Source: Neogemmobacter tilapiae
Lineage (GTDB): Bacteria > Pseudomonadota > Alphaproteobacteria > Rhodobacterales > Rhodobacteraceae
Reading direction: 5' to 3'
NCBI RefSeq assembly: GCF_014652215.1
Contig: NZ_BMYJ01000010.1
Span: 83,619 to 147,618, forward strand
Length of the DNA stretch: 64,000 nt
Part shown: positions 8,553 through 16,542 of the stretch, piece by piece
Layout of the letters: each line of letters starts with the position of its first letter
Position numbering within the stretch: the stretch's first letter is position 1
Notes under the pieces: generated by a model
Told to the model about the DNA's origin: nothing
The model's database searches: none
Seen by the model: only the letters and a program-made list of their open reading frames with translations
Made by a program: the position numbers and the translations under genes

Positions 8553-9164
8553 ATGATGGCCGAGGATGAACCGCCCGAAGACCCCAAGGATGCAGCGATC
8601 CTGCGTTCCGCCTTTGTGGCCTTCGCCCGCTATGGGCTGCGGCGGACCTCGATGGCGGATATTGCCAAGGGCGCGGGCATGTCGCGTCCGGCGCTTTATC
8701 TGCGCTATGCGGGCAAGGACGATATCTTTACGGCACTGGTCCGGCATCATTTCACCCGCGCCGAAAGGACGGTGGCCCGTGTGCTGGCCAACCCCGGCGA
8801 GCCTGCCGCAACCTTGCTGGCGGTGTTTCACGCCATCGACGGCGATGCGGTCGAGGCGATGCTGAATTCGCCCCATGCCGACGAAATCCTCTCGGCGGAT
8901 ACCCCGTTCAGTCAGACCGAGGTTCAGCAGGCCTATGGGCGGATCGCAGGGCACATCGCCCGCTGGATTGCCGAGGGGGTGGCCGCTGGACGGCTGAATC
9001 TGGACGGGCTGGACGCTTCGCCCGAACAGGTCGTTTCAACGATTCTAGCCGCCAAGTTCGGCATCAAGTCGTTCAGCAAGGATTTCGCCGCCTATCGCGC
9101 CGCCGAGGCGCGGGTTGCAAGGATATTTGGCAAGGCGCTGGGCGGCGAGGGACCGGGGTCATAA
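8553..9164 (+). CDS. TetR/AcrR family transcriptional regulator
   Basis: A 203-residue regulator with an N-terminal TetR helix-turn-helix (AAILRSAFVAFARYGLRRTS, then MADIAKGAGMSRPALYLRYAGKDD, residues about 14-60) and a variable ligand-binding C-terminal domain. It is divergent from the molybdenum hydroxylase genes and is the obvious candidate to repress them and itself. There is no Shine-Dalgarno before the ATG-ATG start, and the best promoter would begin transcription at about the ATG, so the mRNA may be leaderless. The 3' end overlaps the convergent Hsp70 gene by six bases. Confidence 0.92.
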   Translation: MMAEDEPPEDPKDAAILRSAFVAFARYGLRRTSMADIAKGAGMSRPALYLRYAGKDDIFTALVRHHFTRAERTVARVLANPGEPAATLLAVFHAIDGDAVEAMLNSPHADEILSADTPFSQTEVQQAYGRIAGHIARWIAEGVAAGRLNLDGLDASPEQVVSTILAAKFGIKSFSKDFAAYRAAEARVARIFGKALGGEGPGS

Positions 9165-10391
9165 GGCGCGCGCTGCGAGGGCCAAGCCGTCCACCACGGC
9201 GGTGAACGCGTCGGCGCTGCGGAGCTGGGCCCGCGGGAACTGTTGTTGAATCTCGTCGCGCACGAGGCGCATAAGGCTGGAACCACCCACAAGAATCACT
9301 TCACCCACTTCGTGAGGGGCGCGGTCTGCCAGCGCCAGCGTTTCGTGTGCGGCCTCACGCAATGCCGCTCGGTGACGCGCCAAAGCCGCATCCAGACTTT
9401 CGGCGGTCACCGCAACAAAGAGTTCACTTTCGATATTCGCCATGTCGATCCGGCCGACAGGCACCTCACCATTCGCCTCGATCTTGCCGCGTTCCACCGC
9501 AAAGGCCAGACTATGGCCCAGCTCGTGATCCAACACCTTGCAAAAGCGTCCGATAGCCCGTGGATCAATAGCCACTTTCAGCATATCGGCTGCCATGCGG
9601 CGGGTTTCCGGATTGTATAGAAAAGGGATCTTTGCCCAGGTCGCCAGTTCCAAATAGGGCGCGCGCGGCACGGGCAGAACTTCAGTCCCCAGTTGTCGCC
9701 GCAATTGTCCCTCCAGCCCCAGCAAAGGCATCGCATGGGTCATCGAGACTGCCTGATCAAAATCTGTTCCACCCAACCTTATGCCGTGGCTGGCCAATAT
9801 TTCCGGGTGACCACCCTGGCTCTGAAACAGCGAAAAGTCAGATGTTCCGCCCCCGATATCGACGATCAGACCCAGGGTTCGGCCCGGCTGGTGACTGGCT
9901 AGGGCAGCGGCTTCCGGTTCGGCCAGAAAACGGACATCTTCGAACCCTGCGGCGTGATAGCAGGCCCGCAAATCTGCCTCGGCCTGCGCATCCTTGGCCG
10001 GATCGGCGGTATGAAAATGCACCGGGCGGCCCGAAAGCGCCTGCCGCAAGACAAGGCCAGTGTGCAGCTCGGCCCTTTCGCGCAATGCGGCCAGAAAGGC
10101 CGCAACGATATCAGCGAGGCTCTGTCGGCGTCCGCCGATAAACCGTTTTTCATGCAAGAGTGGCAGGCCAAGCACGCTTTTCAGCGCCCGCATATAGCGT
10201 CCCTCGTCCCCAGCAATCAGGGATGCCGTGGCGGCGGCACCGATCCGCATCGGGCCACCCTCAACAGGAAAGAACACCGCAGTGGGCAGTGTGTCGGCGT
10301 GACCCTCAATCGGGATGCGATAGATGCCCCCTTCATGGGCCAGGGCGGCAGCCGAATTCGAAGTGCCAAAATCGATCGCCAGCCGGTGCAT
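9159..10391 (-). CDS. Hsp70 family protein, YegD-like, ATPase domain only
   Basis: A 410-residue protein consisting only of an actin/Hsp70-type nucleotide-binding domain: phosphate-1 loop AIDFGTSNSAAAL at the start, phosphate-2 VDIGGGTSDFSLF near the middle, and VILVGGSSLMRLVRD near the C-terminus. The peptide-binding domain of DnaK is absent, as in E. coli YegD. It may be a regulatory chaperone-like ATPase; no client is known. The inner ATG at 10391 (MHRLAIDFG) is preferred because GGGGATAGG precedes it; starting at 10403 would add four residues. It lies downstream of the SRP RNA gene on the same strand, with an 87-base gap. Confidence 0.88.
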   Translation of the reverse strand: MHRLAIDFGTSNSAAALAHEGGIYRIPIEGHADTLPTAVFFPVEGGPMRIGAAATASLIAGDEGRYMRALKSVLGLPLLHEKRFIGGRRQSLADIVAAFLAALRERAELHTGLVLRQALSGRPVHFHTADPAKDAQAEADLRACYHAAGFEDVRFLAEPEAAALASHQPGRTLGLIVDIGGGTSDFSLFQSQGGHPEILASHGIRLGGTDFDQAVSMTHAMPLLGLEGQLRRQLGTEVLPVPRAPYLELATWAKIPFLYNPETRRMAADMLKVAIDPRAIGRFCKVLDHELGHSLAFAVERGKIEANGEVPVGRIDMANIESELFVAVTAESLDAALARHRAALREAAHETLALADRAPHEVGEVILVGGSSLMRLVRDEIQQQFPRAQLRSADAFTAVVDGLALAARAL

Positions 10392-10478
10392 GCCTATCCC
10401 CATTTTCGCGAAAGAGTGCCACTAATCGCGCGCATTGGCCAATGCAAGCGGCATCTGGAAGAGCGAGCTTCGGGAAAG

Positions 10479-10579
10479 GGTGAGAGGCTGGACAACGACC
10501 CAAGTGGGGCTCGTTACGGCTGCTTCCTTCCGGACCTGACCGGGTTGGCGAGGCACCTGCCCGCGCCAACCTCTCAACC
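10479..10579 (-). ncRNA. ffs: Signal recognition particle RNA (4.5S, small bacterial type)
   Basis: The minus strand carries the universally conserved apical loop region of bacterial SRP RNA, GGTCAGGTCCGGAAGGAAGC followed by AGCC. It is enclosed by long pairing arms that end in GGTTGAGAGGTTGG (5') and CCAGCCTCTCACC (3'). The RNA is about 101 nt, the short form without an Alu domain, and binds Ffh for co-translational membrane targeting. The ends are set by the outermost helix and may be off by a few bases. Confidence 0.95.
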
Positions 10580-10582
10580 GGT

Positions 10583-10611
10583 CATATAAGGCGACAAGGG
10601 CGCGGTTGCAA
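10583..10611 (-). promoter_or_regulatory. Promoter of SRP RNA gene
   Basis: On the minus strand TTGCAA (10611-10606) and TATATG (10588-10583) are separated by exactly 17 bases, and the predicted transcription start falls close to the 5' end of the RNA helix. This is a good sigma-70 promoter for a stable RNA. It sits just after the stop of the upstream HAD gene. Confidence 0.75.
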
Positions 10612-10615
10612 GCGG

Positions 10616-11251
10616 TCAGATCAGCCCGGCATGACGGGCACCTGATAGAAGATCGGGGGCGACGTGATGGGCAAACTGGCCGGTCGCCGGAACAAAGTCA
10701 GGCACCTGAATGACATACATGCCCGCCGCCATCGCGGCTTGTGATCCGATTTCGCTGTCCTCAAAGGCCAGGCAGCGGGACGGATCGACTCCTAGAAGTT
10801 CGGCGGCGTGCAGGAACGGATCGGGGGCGGGCTTGGGGCTGACGACATCGTCGCGCGACACGACATGCGGGAAATGGGGGGCAAGCCCCGCCCGCCCGAT
10901 TTTATAGAGGGCTGATCTGCGGTCGGACGAGGTTGCCACGGCCTTTGGCAGGATCAGAGCGGGCAAAAGTTCGGCCACGCCGGGCTTCAGTTGCAGGTCG
11001 TTTTCGATACCGCGGTCGAAACCTTCGCGCCAGAATTTGTGCAGCCGCTCGAAATCCAGCGCCGGAAAGCGGGCCATGATGCGGGCGTTGGCGGTAGGAT
11101 TGTCGACGCCGACAAGGCCGTGCATGAAGGATTCGTCAACCGGATTGCCGACACGTTCAAAGGCGGCCATGCCGGTGGCGAGCGCCAAGCTTTCAGTATC
11201 AATCAGCGTGCCGTCCAGATCGAAAATCACGGCTTCAAATTGCAGGTTCAT
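10616..11251 (-). CDS. HAD family phosphatase (beta-phosphoglucomutase/phosphoglycolate phosphatase-like)
   Basis: A 211-residue HAD subfamily IA protein. Motif I is FDLDGTLIDTES (residues 10-21), motif II is VATSSDRRSA, the motif III lysine is in VVSPKPAPDPFL, and motif IV is CLAFEDSEIGSQAA. A helical cap domain lies between motifs I and II. It should dephosphorylate a small sugar phosphate or a similar metabolite; the substrate cannot be read from sequence. It lies 36 bases downstream of the cpdB-like gene on the same strand, so the two may act together in nucleotide or sugar-phosphate salvage. Confidence 0.88.
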   Translation of the reverse strand: MNLQFEAVIFDLDGTLIDTESLALATGMAAFERVGNPVDESFMHGLVGVDNPTANARIMARFPALDFERLHKFWREGFDRGIENDLQLKPGVAELLPALILPKAVATSSDRRSALYKIGRAGLAPHFPHVVSRDDVVSPKPAPDPFLHAAELLGVDPSRCLAFEDSEIGSQAAMAAGMYVIQVPDFVPATGQFAHHVAPDLLSGARHAGLI

Positions 11252-11287
11252 GGGGCTTTCCGTCTTTTGCGCGACGGCTCTAGCAGA

Positions 11288-13168
11288 TCAAAGCCGCAGG
11301 CGAAAGCGGGCAAAGCCCTGTGCCGTGGTTTGAACCAATTGCAGATCAAGACCATGTGCGTCGTCCAGACGCTGTCGCGCCGCACCGGAGGTTTCAAAGA
11401 GGGCCGAAGTTCCGGCCAGGGGTCGAAAGCGCCAACTGGGCGTTTTGATGCCCTTCACGATGCCAAGGTTCTGAACGTGGTCAATCAACAGGTCACGCAC
11501 CGTCGCCTGACTTTGCCAAAGGGGTGGGCCACAGTTGGCGAGGCCGGGGAAATTTCCGCCGCCGCCCGCCCGGTAATTGTTGGTCGCCATGATCAAAGGC
11601 TGATCGCTGGCCAGGGGGCGACCGTTCAGACAAAGATCGCTAATCCGTCGCGACTGTGGATCAATACAGCGCCCATCGTCAGCAAAGCGTCGCGGTTGAC
11701 TTAGGTCGATCTGATAGGTCAGCCCGATGATCGTATCGAAATTATAGCAGGGAAATTCGGGGCGGATCAGTTGCTGGTCTGGTTCGCCGGGTCGCAGTTG
11801 GCAAAACATGTTTGCGGCATGCTCCAGCCAATCGGCCACTTGGGCCCCAGTGATGCGAATGGCCTGCAAGCTGTTTGGATAGGGATAAAGGTCCGCCATA
11901 TGCCGCAGCGCCAAGGCACCGGGCGGGATATCGGTGAAATATGACGGGCCGGACCGGCCGCCAGCCTTGAATGGTGCTGTGGCGGACAGGATCGGCAAGT
12001 CAGCCTCTGGCGTGCCGCGCATAGCCCGCGCAACAGCGGCGGCTTGGGCTTCGGCAACCAGTCGTGTGGCGGAGGTTTCGGTGACCAGCGCGAAATAGCT
12101 GTTCAAAGGCACGGCACTTAGGCCGATAGGCCGGCGGATTTCCAATAAGGTCGCGGCATGTTCAGCATAGGTGGCGTCCAGCACGGTGGACAGGCTGTGA
12201 ACCAAGGGCCGGGTCGTTCGACCGCGTTCGGGGTGCAGGATTGGCCAGACGGCGCTGGCCTGATGTTGGAACCGCCAGCGACTTTCGTCATGCCACAAGT
12301 CAAGATCAACGACACCCAGATGGGAACCCCAAAGTCCCGCCATAACCGCAGGCTTTCCCGCCAGCTGACCGCGAATAGGGTCAACGCCCTCGGATGGGGG
12401 ATAAGCTGGATCGGGAAAGACCAGATGGCTGTGACCTGCAATGATCACGTCAACCCCCGGCAGCGCCGCGATCGCGGTGGCCATATGCTCTGACCCGGTT
12501 CTGGGACAAAGCGCGCCGATGCCGCTGTGCGCCAAAACCACGATCAGATCGGCCCCCTCGGCCCGCAGATTTCCGACATTTCTTTGGGTTGCGGCAACCA
12601 TATCCTGCAACTGCACATGCCCCGCGATCTGCGCCGGAGCCCATTGGTGAACTTGTGGCGGGACGGCCCCTGTGATGCCCACTCGCAGGGGATTTATTCT
12701 GCCATCGGGCATCTGGATGTTCCGCGACAAGATGACCCAACGGGGCACCCGTTGCGCCAGTCTTTGCCCGATCAAAGATTGCGGCATGGCGGAAAAATTG
12801 CCGCAAACCACTGGAAAGCGGGCTGCTTCGGCGGCATGGCAGATCAGGCCCAGCCCGTGATCAAAATCATGGTTGCCCAAAGTGCCCGCATCATAGCCCA
12901 AGACGTTCATCGCACGAACCATGGGGTGAGGCTTCTCGACGACTTTCAGATTCTGGGCGACGTGGTCGCCAAGCGGGTTGCCATTCAGAAAATCACCATT
13001 GTCGAGCAGAAGCCCCTGCGCGACCTCGGCCCGCGCCCGTGTGATCAGACTGGCGGTGCGGGCAAGGCCAACTTCGTCCGTTGGACGGTCCGCGTAATAG
13101 TCATAGGGAAAGAGATGTGCGTGCAAATCAGTCGTCGCCAGAATGCGGAATCGGGCCGGTTCCGGCAA
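11288..13168 (-). CDS. cpdB: 2',3'-cyclic-nucleotide 2'-phosphodiesterase/3'-nucleotidase-like metallophosphatase
   Basis: A calcineurin-type phosphoesterase of the 5'-nucleotidase/CpdB family. Metal-site motifs are DLHAHLFPYDYY, DNGDFLNGNPLGD, GNHDFDHGL and GHSH; the C-terminal substrate domain contains ATNNYRAGGGGNFPGL. It would hydrolyse 2',3'-cyclic nucleotides and 3'-nucleotides. No signal peptide is visible, unlike periplasmic CpdB of enterobacteria. The start is unclear because no ATG or GTG precedes the first motif: a TTG at 13168 (after GAGGGA) is used here, and TTGs at 13192 or 13312 are alternatives that add 8 or 48 residues without giving a leader. Confidence 0.87.
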   Translation of the reverse strand: MPEPARFRILATTDLHAHLFPYDYYADRPTDEVGLARTASLITRARAEVAQGLLLDNGDFLNGNPLGDHVAQNLKVVEKPHPMVRAMNVLGYDAGTLGNHDFDHGLGLICHAAEAARFPVVCGNFSAMPQSLIGQRLAQRVPRWVILSRNIQMPDGRINPLRVGITGAVPPQVHQWAPAQIAGHVQLQDMVAATQRNVGNLRAEGADLIVVLAHSGIGALCPRTGSEHMATAIAALPGVDVIIAGHSHLVFPDPAYPPSEGVDPIRGQLAGKPAVMAGLWGSHLGVVDLDLWHDESRWRFQHQASAVWPILHPERGRTTRPLVHSLSTVLDATYAEHAATLLEIRRPIGLSAVPLNSYFALVTETSATRLVAEAQAAAVARAMRGTPEADLPILSATAPFKAGGRSGPSYFTDIPPGALALRHMADLYPYPNSLQAIRITGAQVADWLEHAANMFCQLRPGEPDQQLIRPEFPCYNFDTIIGLTYQIDLSQPRRFADDGRCIDPQSRRISDLCLNGRPLASDQPLIMATNNYRAGGGGNFPGLANCGPPLWQSQATVRDLLIDHVQNLGIVKGIKTPSWRFRPLAGTSALFETSGAARQRLDDAHGLDLQLVQTTAQGFARFRLRL

Positions 13169-13400
13169 CTTGTCCCTCGGTTTCAGCGGCAAAGTCGGCT
13201 CCGCCCAGCTTTGCTTTGAACCTGTCGTGACGGCACTGCCTTTTCCCCTCTTGGGCCGTGGATCAGATGAGGTTAGGTGTAACTTTAAATTGCGTAAATG
13301 AATATGATGCAATCATTGCGCGAAGGTCGCAAATCTTGTCCCTAAATTTCCCCGGTTGCAGACGTCCCCCCACTGCGGCACCTAAGAAGGGAAACAAAGG

Positions 13401-14378
13401 ATGCGCTTGATGCAGGAATTTGAAGGTTTGGCCTTTGCCGGGGGCGGATTGCTGCGCGCCGCTGAACATCGGGGTGATCCACAGACATTAAAAGCCCTGT
13501 CCGAAAAGGGGCGGGTTATGCCGATTTGGCGCGGCAAGCCTTTGTTCCGGAACCCAGATCATCTGGCCTTTGTCGCGATCAGCAGCCCGGTTCTGGCACA
13601 GGGCGGGCCGTTGATCTTTCTGGGCTTGGATCCGAACCTATCCGCGGACGCCGCCGCGGTATTTGCCTGCGACATCAGCGACTGGTCGCCCGAGGCTGGG
13701 GCCGAAGGGACCGAGGCGGGATTTCTGGACCCAATGGTGCAAGGCCATCCGGCCCTGCCGGAAGGGCAGGGATTTTCCGATCTGCGCAATGCTTTGCAAG
13801 GGTTGAGCCCGCTGGAATCAGAAATGGCCGCGACGGCCAAGGCTTTGGTCCATTGGCATCGCAGCCACAGGTTCTGCGCGACCTGCGGTGCCGAAAGTGC
13901 GCCCGCGATGGGCGGCTGGCAACGCAATTGCCCAGATTGTGGGGCGCAGCACTTTCCACGCACGGATCCCGTCGTGATCATGTTGGTCACCAGGGGCGAC
14001 CGGCTTTTGATGGGCCGTTCCCCCGGCTGGCCGGAGGGAATGTATTCCTGTCTTGCCGGCTTTATGGAGCCCGGAGAGACGATCCAAAGCGCTGTGCGCC
14101 GCGAAGTGGCCGAGGAAACGGGTGTGCAGGTGGGCCGGGTGCGCGTGCTTGCCAATCAACCATGGCCGTTTCCGGCGTCCTTGATGCTGGGTTGTTTGGC
14201 CGAGGCCGAAAGCGAGGCAATCGCCATTGATCCTGCGGAAATCGAAGATGCCCTTTGGATCGACCGAGCGGCGATGGTTGAGGTGCTGGATGGTCGCCAC
14301 CCTTGGATAAAGGCGCCGCGGCGCGGGGCCATTGCGCAAAGCCTGATCGAGTGCTGGGTTGCAGATCGATTGGAATAA
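13401..14378 (+). CDS. nudC: NAD+ diphosphatase NudC
   Basis: A 325-residue Nudix hydrolase. It has an N-terminal beta domain, a zinc ribbon (C159, C162, C177, C180; CATCG ... CPDCG), and a Nudix box GFMEPGETIQSAVRREVAEE with the following TG at about residues 220-242. Further on, LANQPWPFPASLM is the SQPWPFP-type NADH signature. It hydrolyses NAD(H) and can remove NAD caps from RNA. The ATG at 13401 follows an AAGAAGGG/AAAGG-rich leader. It is divergent from the cpdB-like gene and followed closely by the SRPBCC gene. Confidence 0.95.
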   Translation: MRLMQEFEGLAFAGGGLLRAAEHRGDPQTLKALSEKGRVMPIWRGKPLFRNPDHLAFVAISSPVLAQGGPLIFLGLDPNLSADAAAVFACDISDWSPEAGAEGTEAGFLDPMVQGHPALPEGQGFSDLRNALQGLSPLESEMAATAKALVHWHRSHRFCATCGAESAPAMGGWQRNCPDCGAQHFPRTDPVVIMLVTRGDRLLMGRSPGWPEGMYSCLAGFMEPGETIQSAVRREVAEETGVQVGRVRVLANQPWPFPASLMLGCLAEAESEAIAIDPAEIEDALWIDRAAMVEVLDGRHPWIKAPRRGAIAQSLIECWVADRLE

Positions 14379-14413
14379 GGCGAACCTTGGCCATCGAAGG
14401 GAATTGATCCGGC

Positions 14414-14878
14414 ATGAAACTGAAGGCTCATCACGATCTGGATATCGGAAATCATGCGCTTTTTGCGGCCTTGACCGATGCCACACGCTGGGAACGGGCG
14501 GCGATGCGCAAAGGGGTGGAAGTGCTGCGCATTGACGGGGGGGACGAATTGGCCGCAGGGGCGGTTTGGCAAGTGACCGGCCTGGTGCGGGGCAAGCTCC
14601 GCTCCGGTCAACTCAAGTTGCGGATGGTCGAAGAGCCATCGCATTTGCTGTTCGATTTCGAATCGCCGATGTTTACGGGGGTTTTCGTCACGCGGTTGTT
14701 TGAAATGTCGGCGCGGCGGACCCGCGTCGCATTAGAGGTCGAGGTGCGGCCCCGCACTTTGGCGGCGCGGATCGTCTTGCAAGGGGCGCGCTTGGGGCGG
14801 CAAAAGCTGGAGGGGCGCTTTCACGCCCGCGCTGGCGTCGTGCTGCGCGATCTGGTGGGACAATTGCGCGGCGGCTAA
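14414..14878 (+). CDS. SRPBCC family protein
   Basis: A 154-residue protein whose start (MKLKAHHDLDIGNHALFAALTD) and alternating beta pattern fit the START/Bet v1-like SRPBCC fold (polyketide cyclase-like, DUF class). These proteins bind hydrophobic ligands; no catalytic residue can be identified. It lies 36 bases after nudC on the same strand and overlaps the convergent pheA by four bases (CTAA). The C-terminus is basic (RPRTLAARIVLQGARLGRQK). Confidence 0.7.
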   Translation: MKLKAHHDLDIGNHALFAALTDATRWERAAMRKGVEVLRIDGGDELAAGAVWQVTGLVRGKLRSGQLKLRMVEEPSHLLFDFESPMFTGVFVTRLFEMSARRTRVALEVEVRPRTLAARIVLQGARLGRQKLEGRFHARAGVVLRDLVGQLRGG

Positions 14879-15720
14879 GCTTTTTGGCTGCGCCGCAATT
14901 CATCCGCCGGATAAACGCCCATGATCTGGCAATGGCTGGTAAAGAAACGCAGTTCTTCCAGCGCGCGCGCGACGCCGGGGTCTTCGGGATGGCCTTCGAT
15001 GTCGGCATAAAATTCGGTGGCCGTGAAACTGCCGCCAACCATATAGCTTTCCAGCTTGGTCATGTTCACACCATTGGTGGCAAAGCCGCCCATCGCCTTG
15101 TACAGCGCCGCTGGAATGTTCCGCACCCGGAAGATAAAGGTCGTCATCATCGGCCCCCCGCCCCGACGGCTGCGATCGGGCTCGCGTGACATCACCAGAA
15201 AGCGGGTTGTGTTGTTCGCCTGATCCTCGATATGCCGCGCCAGAACGTCCAAGCCATAGATGCTGGCTGCCAATTCGCTGGCCAAGGCGCCCCGGGTCTT
15301 GTCCCCCGCTTCGGCCACTTCGCGCGCTGCGCGGGCATTGTCGGAACTCACACGGCCCCGAATCTCATGTTGGCGCAAAAAGCCTGCACATTGCGGCAGG
15401 ATCACGACATGGCCGTATGCTTCGGTCACGTCGGAGAGTTGGGCACCGCGAACCCCCAGCAAGTTCACATGCACGCGAACAAACGATTCATCGACGATGT
15501 GCAGGCCGGCTCTTGGTAACAGCGAATGCACATCGGCCACTCGGCCATAGGTCGAGTTTTCAACCGCCAGCATAGCCAGATCGGCAGCACCGCTCTGGCA
15601 GGCATCGATGACGTCCTGAAAGGTTGGGCAGGGCAGGGGCTCCATGTCTGGGCGGGCCTGTTGGCAGGCCTGATGGCCATAGGCCCCCAACTCTCCCTGA
15701 AACGCGATACGGCCTGCCAT
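14875..15720 (-). CDS. pheA: Prephenate dehydratase
   Basis: A stand-alone prephenate dehydratase of 281 residues. The catalytic domain begins RIAFQGELGAYGHQA and holds VENSTYGRV, GALASELAA and the NTTRF motif with the essential threonine. The C-terminal ACT domain (TTFIFRVRNIPAALYKAMGGF, then NMTKLESYMVGG) should mediate phenylalanine feedback inhibition. It converts prephenate to phenylpyruvate. The ATG at 15720 is chosen (AGGAA seven to eight bases upstream) over a TTG two codons earlier. No chorismate mutase domain is present. Confidence 0.95.
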   Translation of the reverse strand: MAGRIAFQGELGAYGHQACQQARPDMEPLPCPTFQDVIDACQSGAADLAMLAVENSTYGRVADVHSLLPRAGLHIVDESFVRVHVNLLGVRGAQLSDVTEAYGHVVILPQCAGFLRQHEIRGRVSSDNARAAREVAEAGDKTRGALASELAASIYGLDVLARHIEDQANNTTRFLVMSREPDRSRRGGGPMMTTFIFRVRNIPAALYKAMGGFATNGVNMTKLESYMVGGSFTATEFYADIEGHPEDPGVARALEELRFFTSHCQIMGVYPADELRRSQKA

Positions 15721-15837
15721 GATCAATTCCTGTCAATCTGCCCGTTTTCGGGCCTTTCGGGGCGCTACTACACCTTGCAGAGACCATGGGGAAGCGGGTA
15801 GATACCGGCGCAGCCACCGGCCACGATAGGACGCGAC

Positions 15838-16380
15838 ATGTTCGACACGATGACGATCACCAAAGCGCTTGGCGCCCTTTGTGGTGCGTTTCTGATCTTT
15901 CTGATGGGGTCTTGGGCCGCGTCTGCGCTCTATGACACCAAAGCAGGTGGTGGTCATGGCGCCGGGCATGGCGAAGAAGGTGCCGAACTGACCCAAGCCT
16001 ACACGATCGAAGTGGCCGAGGCTGGGACTGGCGATGCCGCCGCCGCAGGCCCGACCTTTGAAGAAATCTTTGCAACGGCGGATGCCACCAAAGGCGAAAA
16101 AGTCTTTGGCAAATGCGCGGCCTGCCACAAACTGGATGGTAGCGATGGCGTCGGCCCGCACTTGAACGGTGTTGTGGATCGCGCGAAAGCCGCCAGTGCC
16201 GGCTTTGCCTACTCCGACGCGCTGAAAGCCATGGCATCCGACACTTGGACCCCGGCCAATCTGAACGCGTTCCTGACCAACCCGAAATCCTATGCGAAAG
16301 GCACCAAGATGTCCTTCGCCGGTCTGCCCAAGGCCGAAGACCGCGCCAACTTGATTGCTTGGCTCGCAACCCAGCAATAA
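15838..16380 (+). CDS. Membrane-anchored cytochrome c (cytochrome c-y/CycM type)
   Basis: A 180-residue protein with an uncleaved N-terminal membrane anchor (residues about 8-31), a Gly/His- and Ala/Glu-rich flexible linker, and a class I cytochrome c domain with CAACH at 93-97 and a probable axial Met158 ([10 protein letters not shown]). This architecture is that of Rhodobacter cytochrome c-y, which carries electrons between the bc1 complex and terminal oxidases or reaction centres. It is monocistronic: pheA is divergent on one side and a strong terminator follows. Confidence 0.93.
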   Translation: MFDTMTITKALGALCGAFLIFLMGSWAASALYDTKAGGGHGAGHGEEGAELTQAYTIEVAEAGTGDAAAAGPTFEEIFATADATKGEKVFGKCAACHKLDGSDGVGPHLNGVVDRAKAASAGFAYSDALKAMASDTWTPANLNAFLTNPKSYAKGTKMSFAGLPKAEDRANLIAWLATQQ

Positions 16381-16406
16381 CGGTGCGAAACCGCGCAGGA
16401 ACTTGT

Positions 16407-16434
16407 AAAAGGCCGCCCAAAGGGTGGCCTTTTT
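16407..16434 (+). terminator. Rho-independent terminator after cytochrome c gene
   Basis: The plus strand has GGCCGCCC, a three-base loop and GGGTGGCC (one G-T pair), followed by TTTTT and preceded by AAAA. It lies 27 bases after the cytochrome stop codon. This is the clearest intrinsic terminator on the plus strand in the window. Confidence 0.9.
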
Positions 16435-16542
16435 GCTGGCTCACGCCAATGTCACGCATTCGCGGCTTGAGAGTGCCCCGCCTTGCCGCGTAGCATGGCT
16501 TCGTCAACCGTCGGACAGGCGGAGCAAAGAAAGGTTGGGGGA

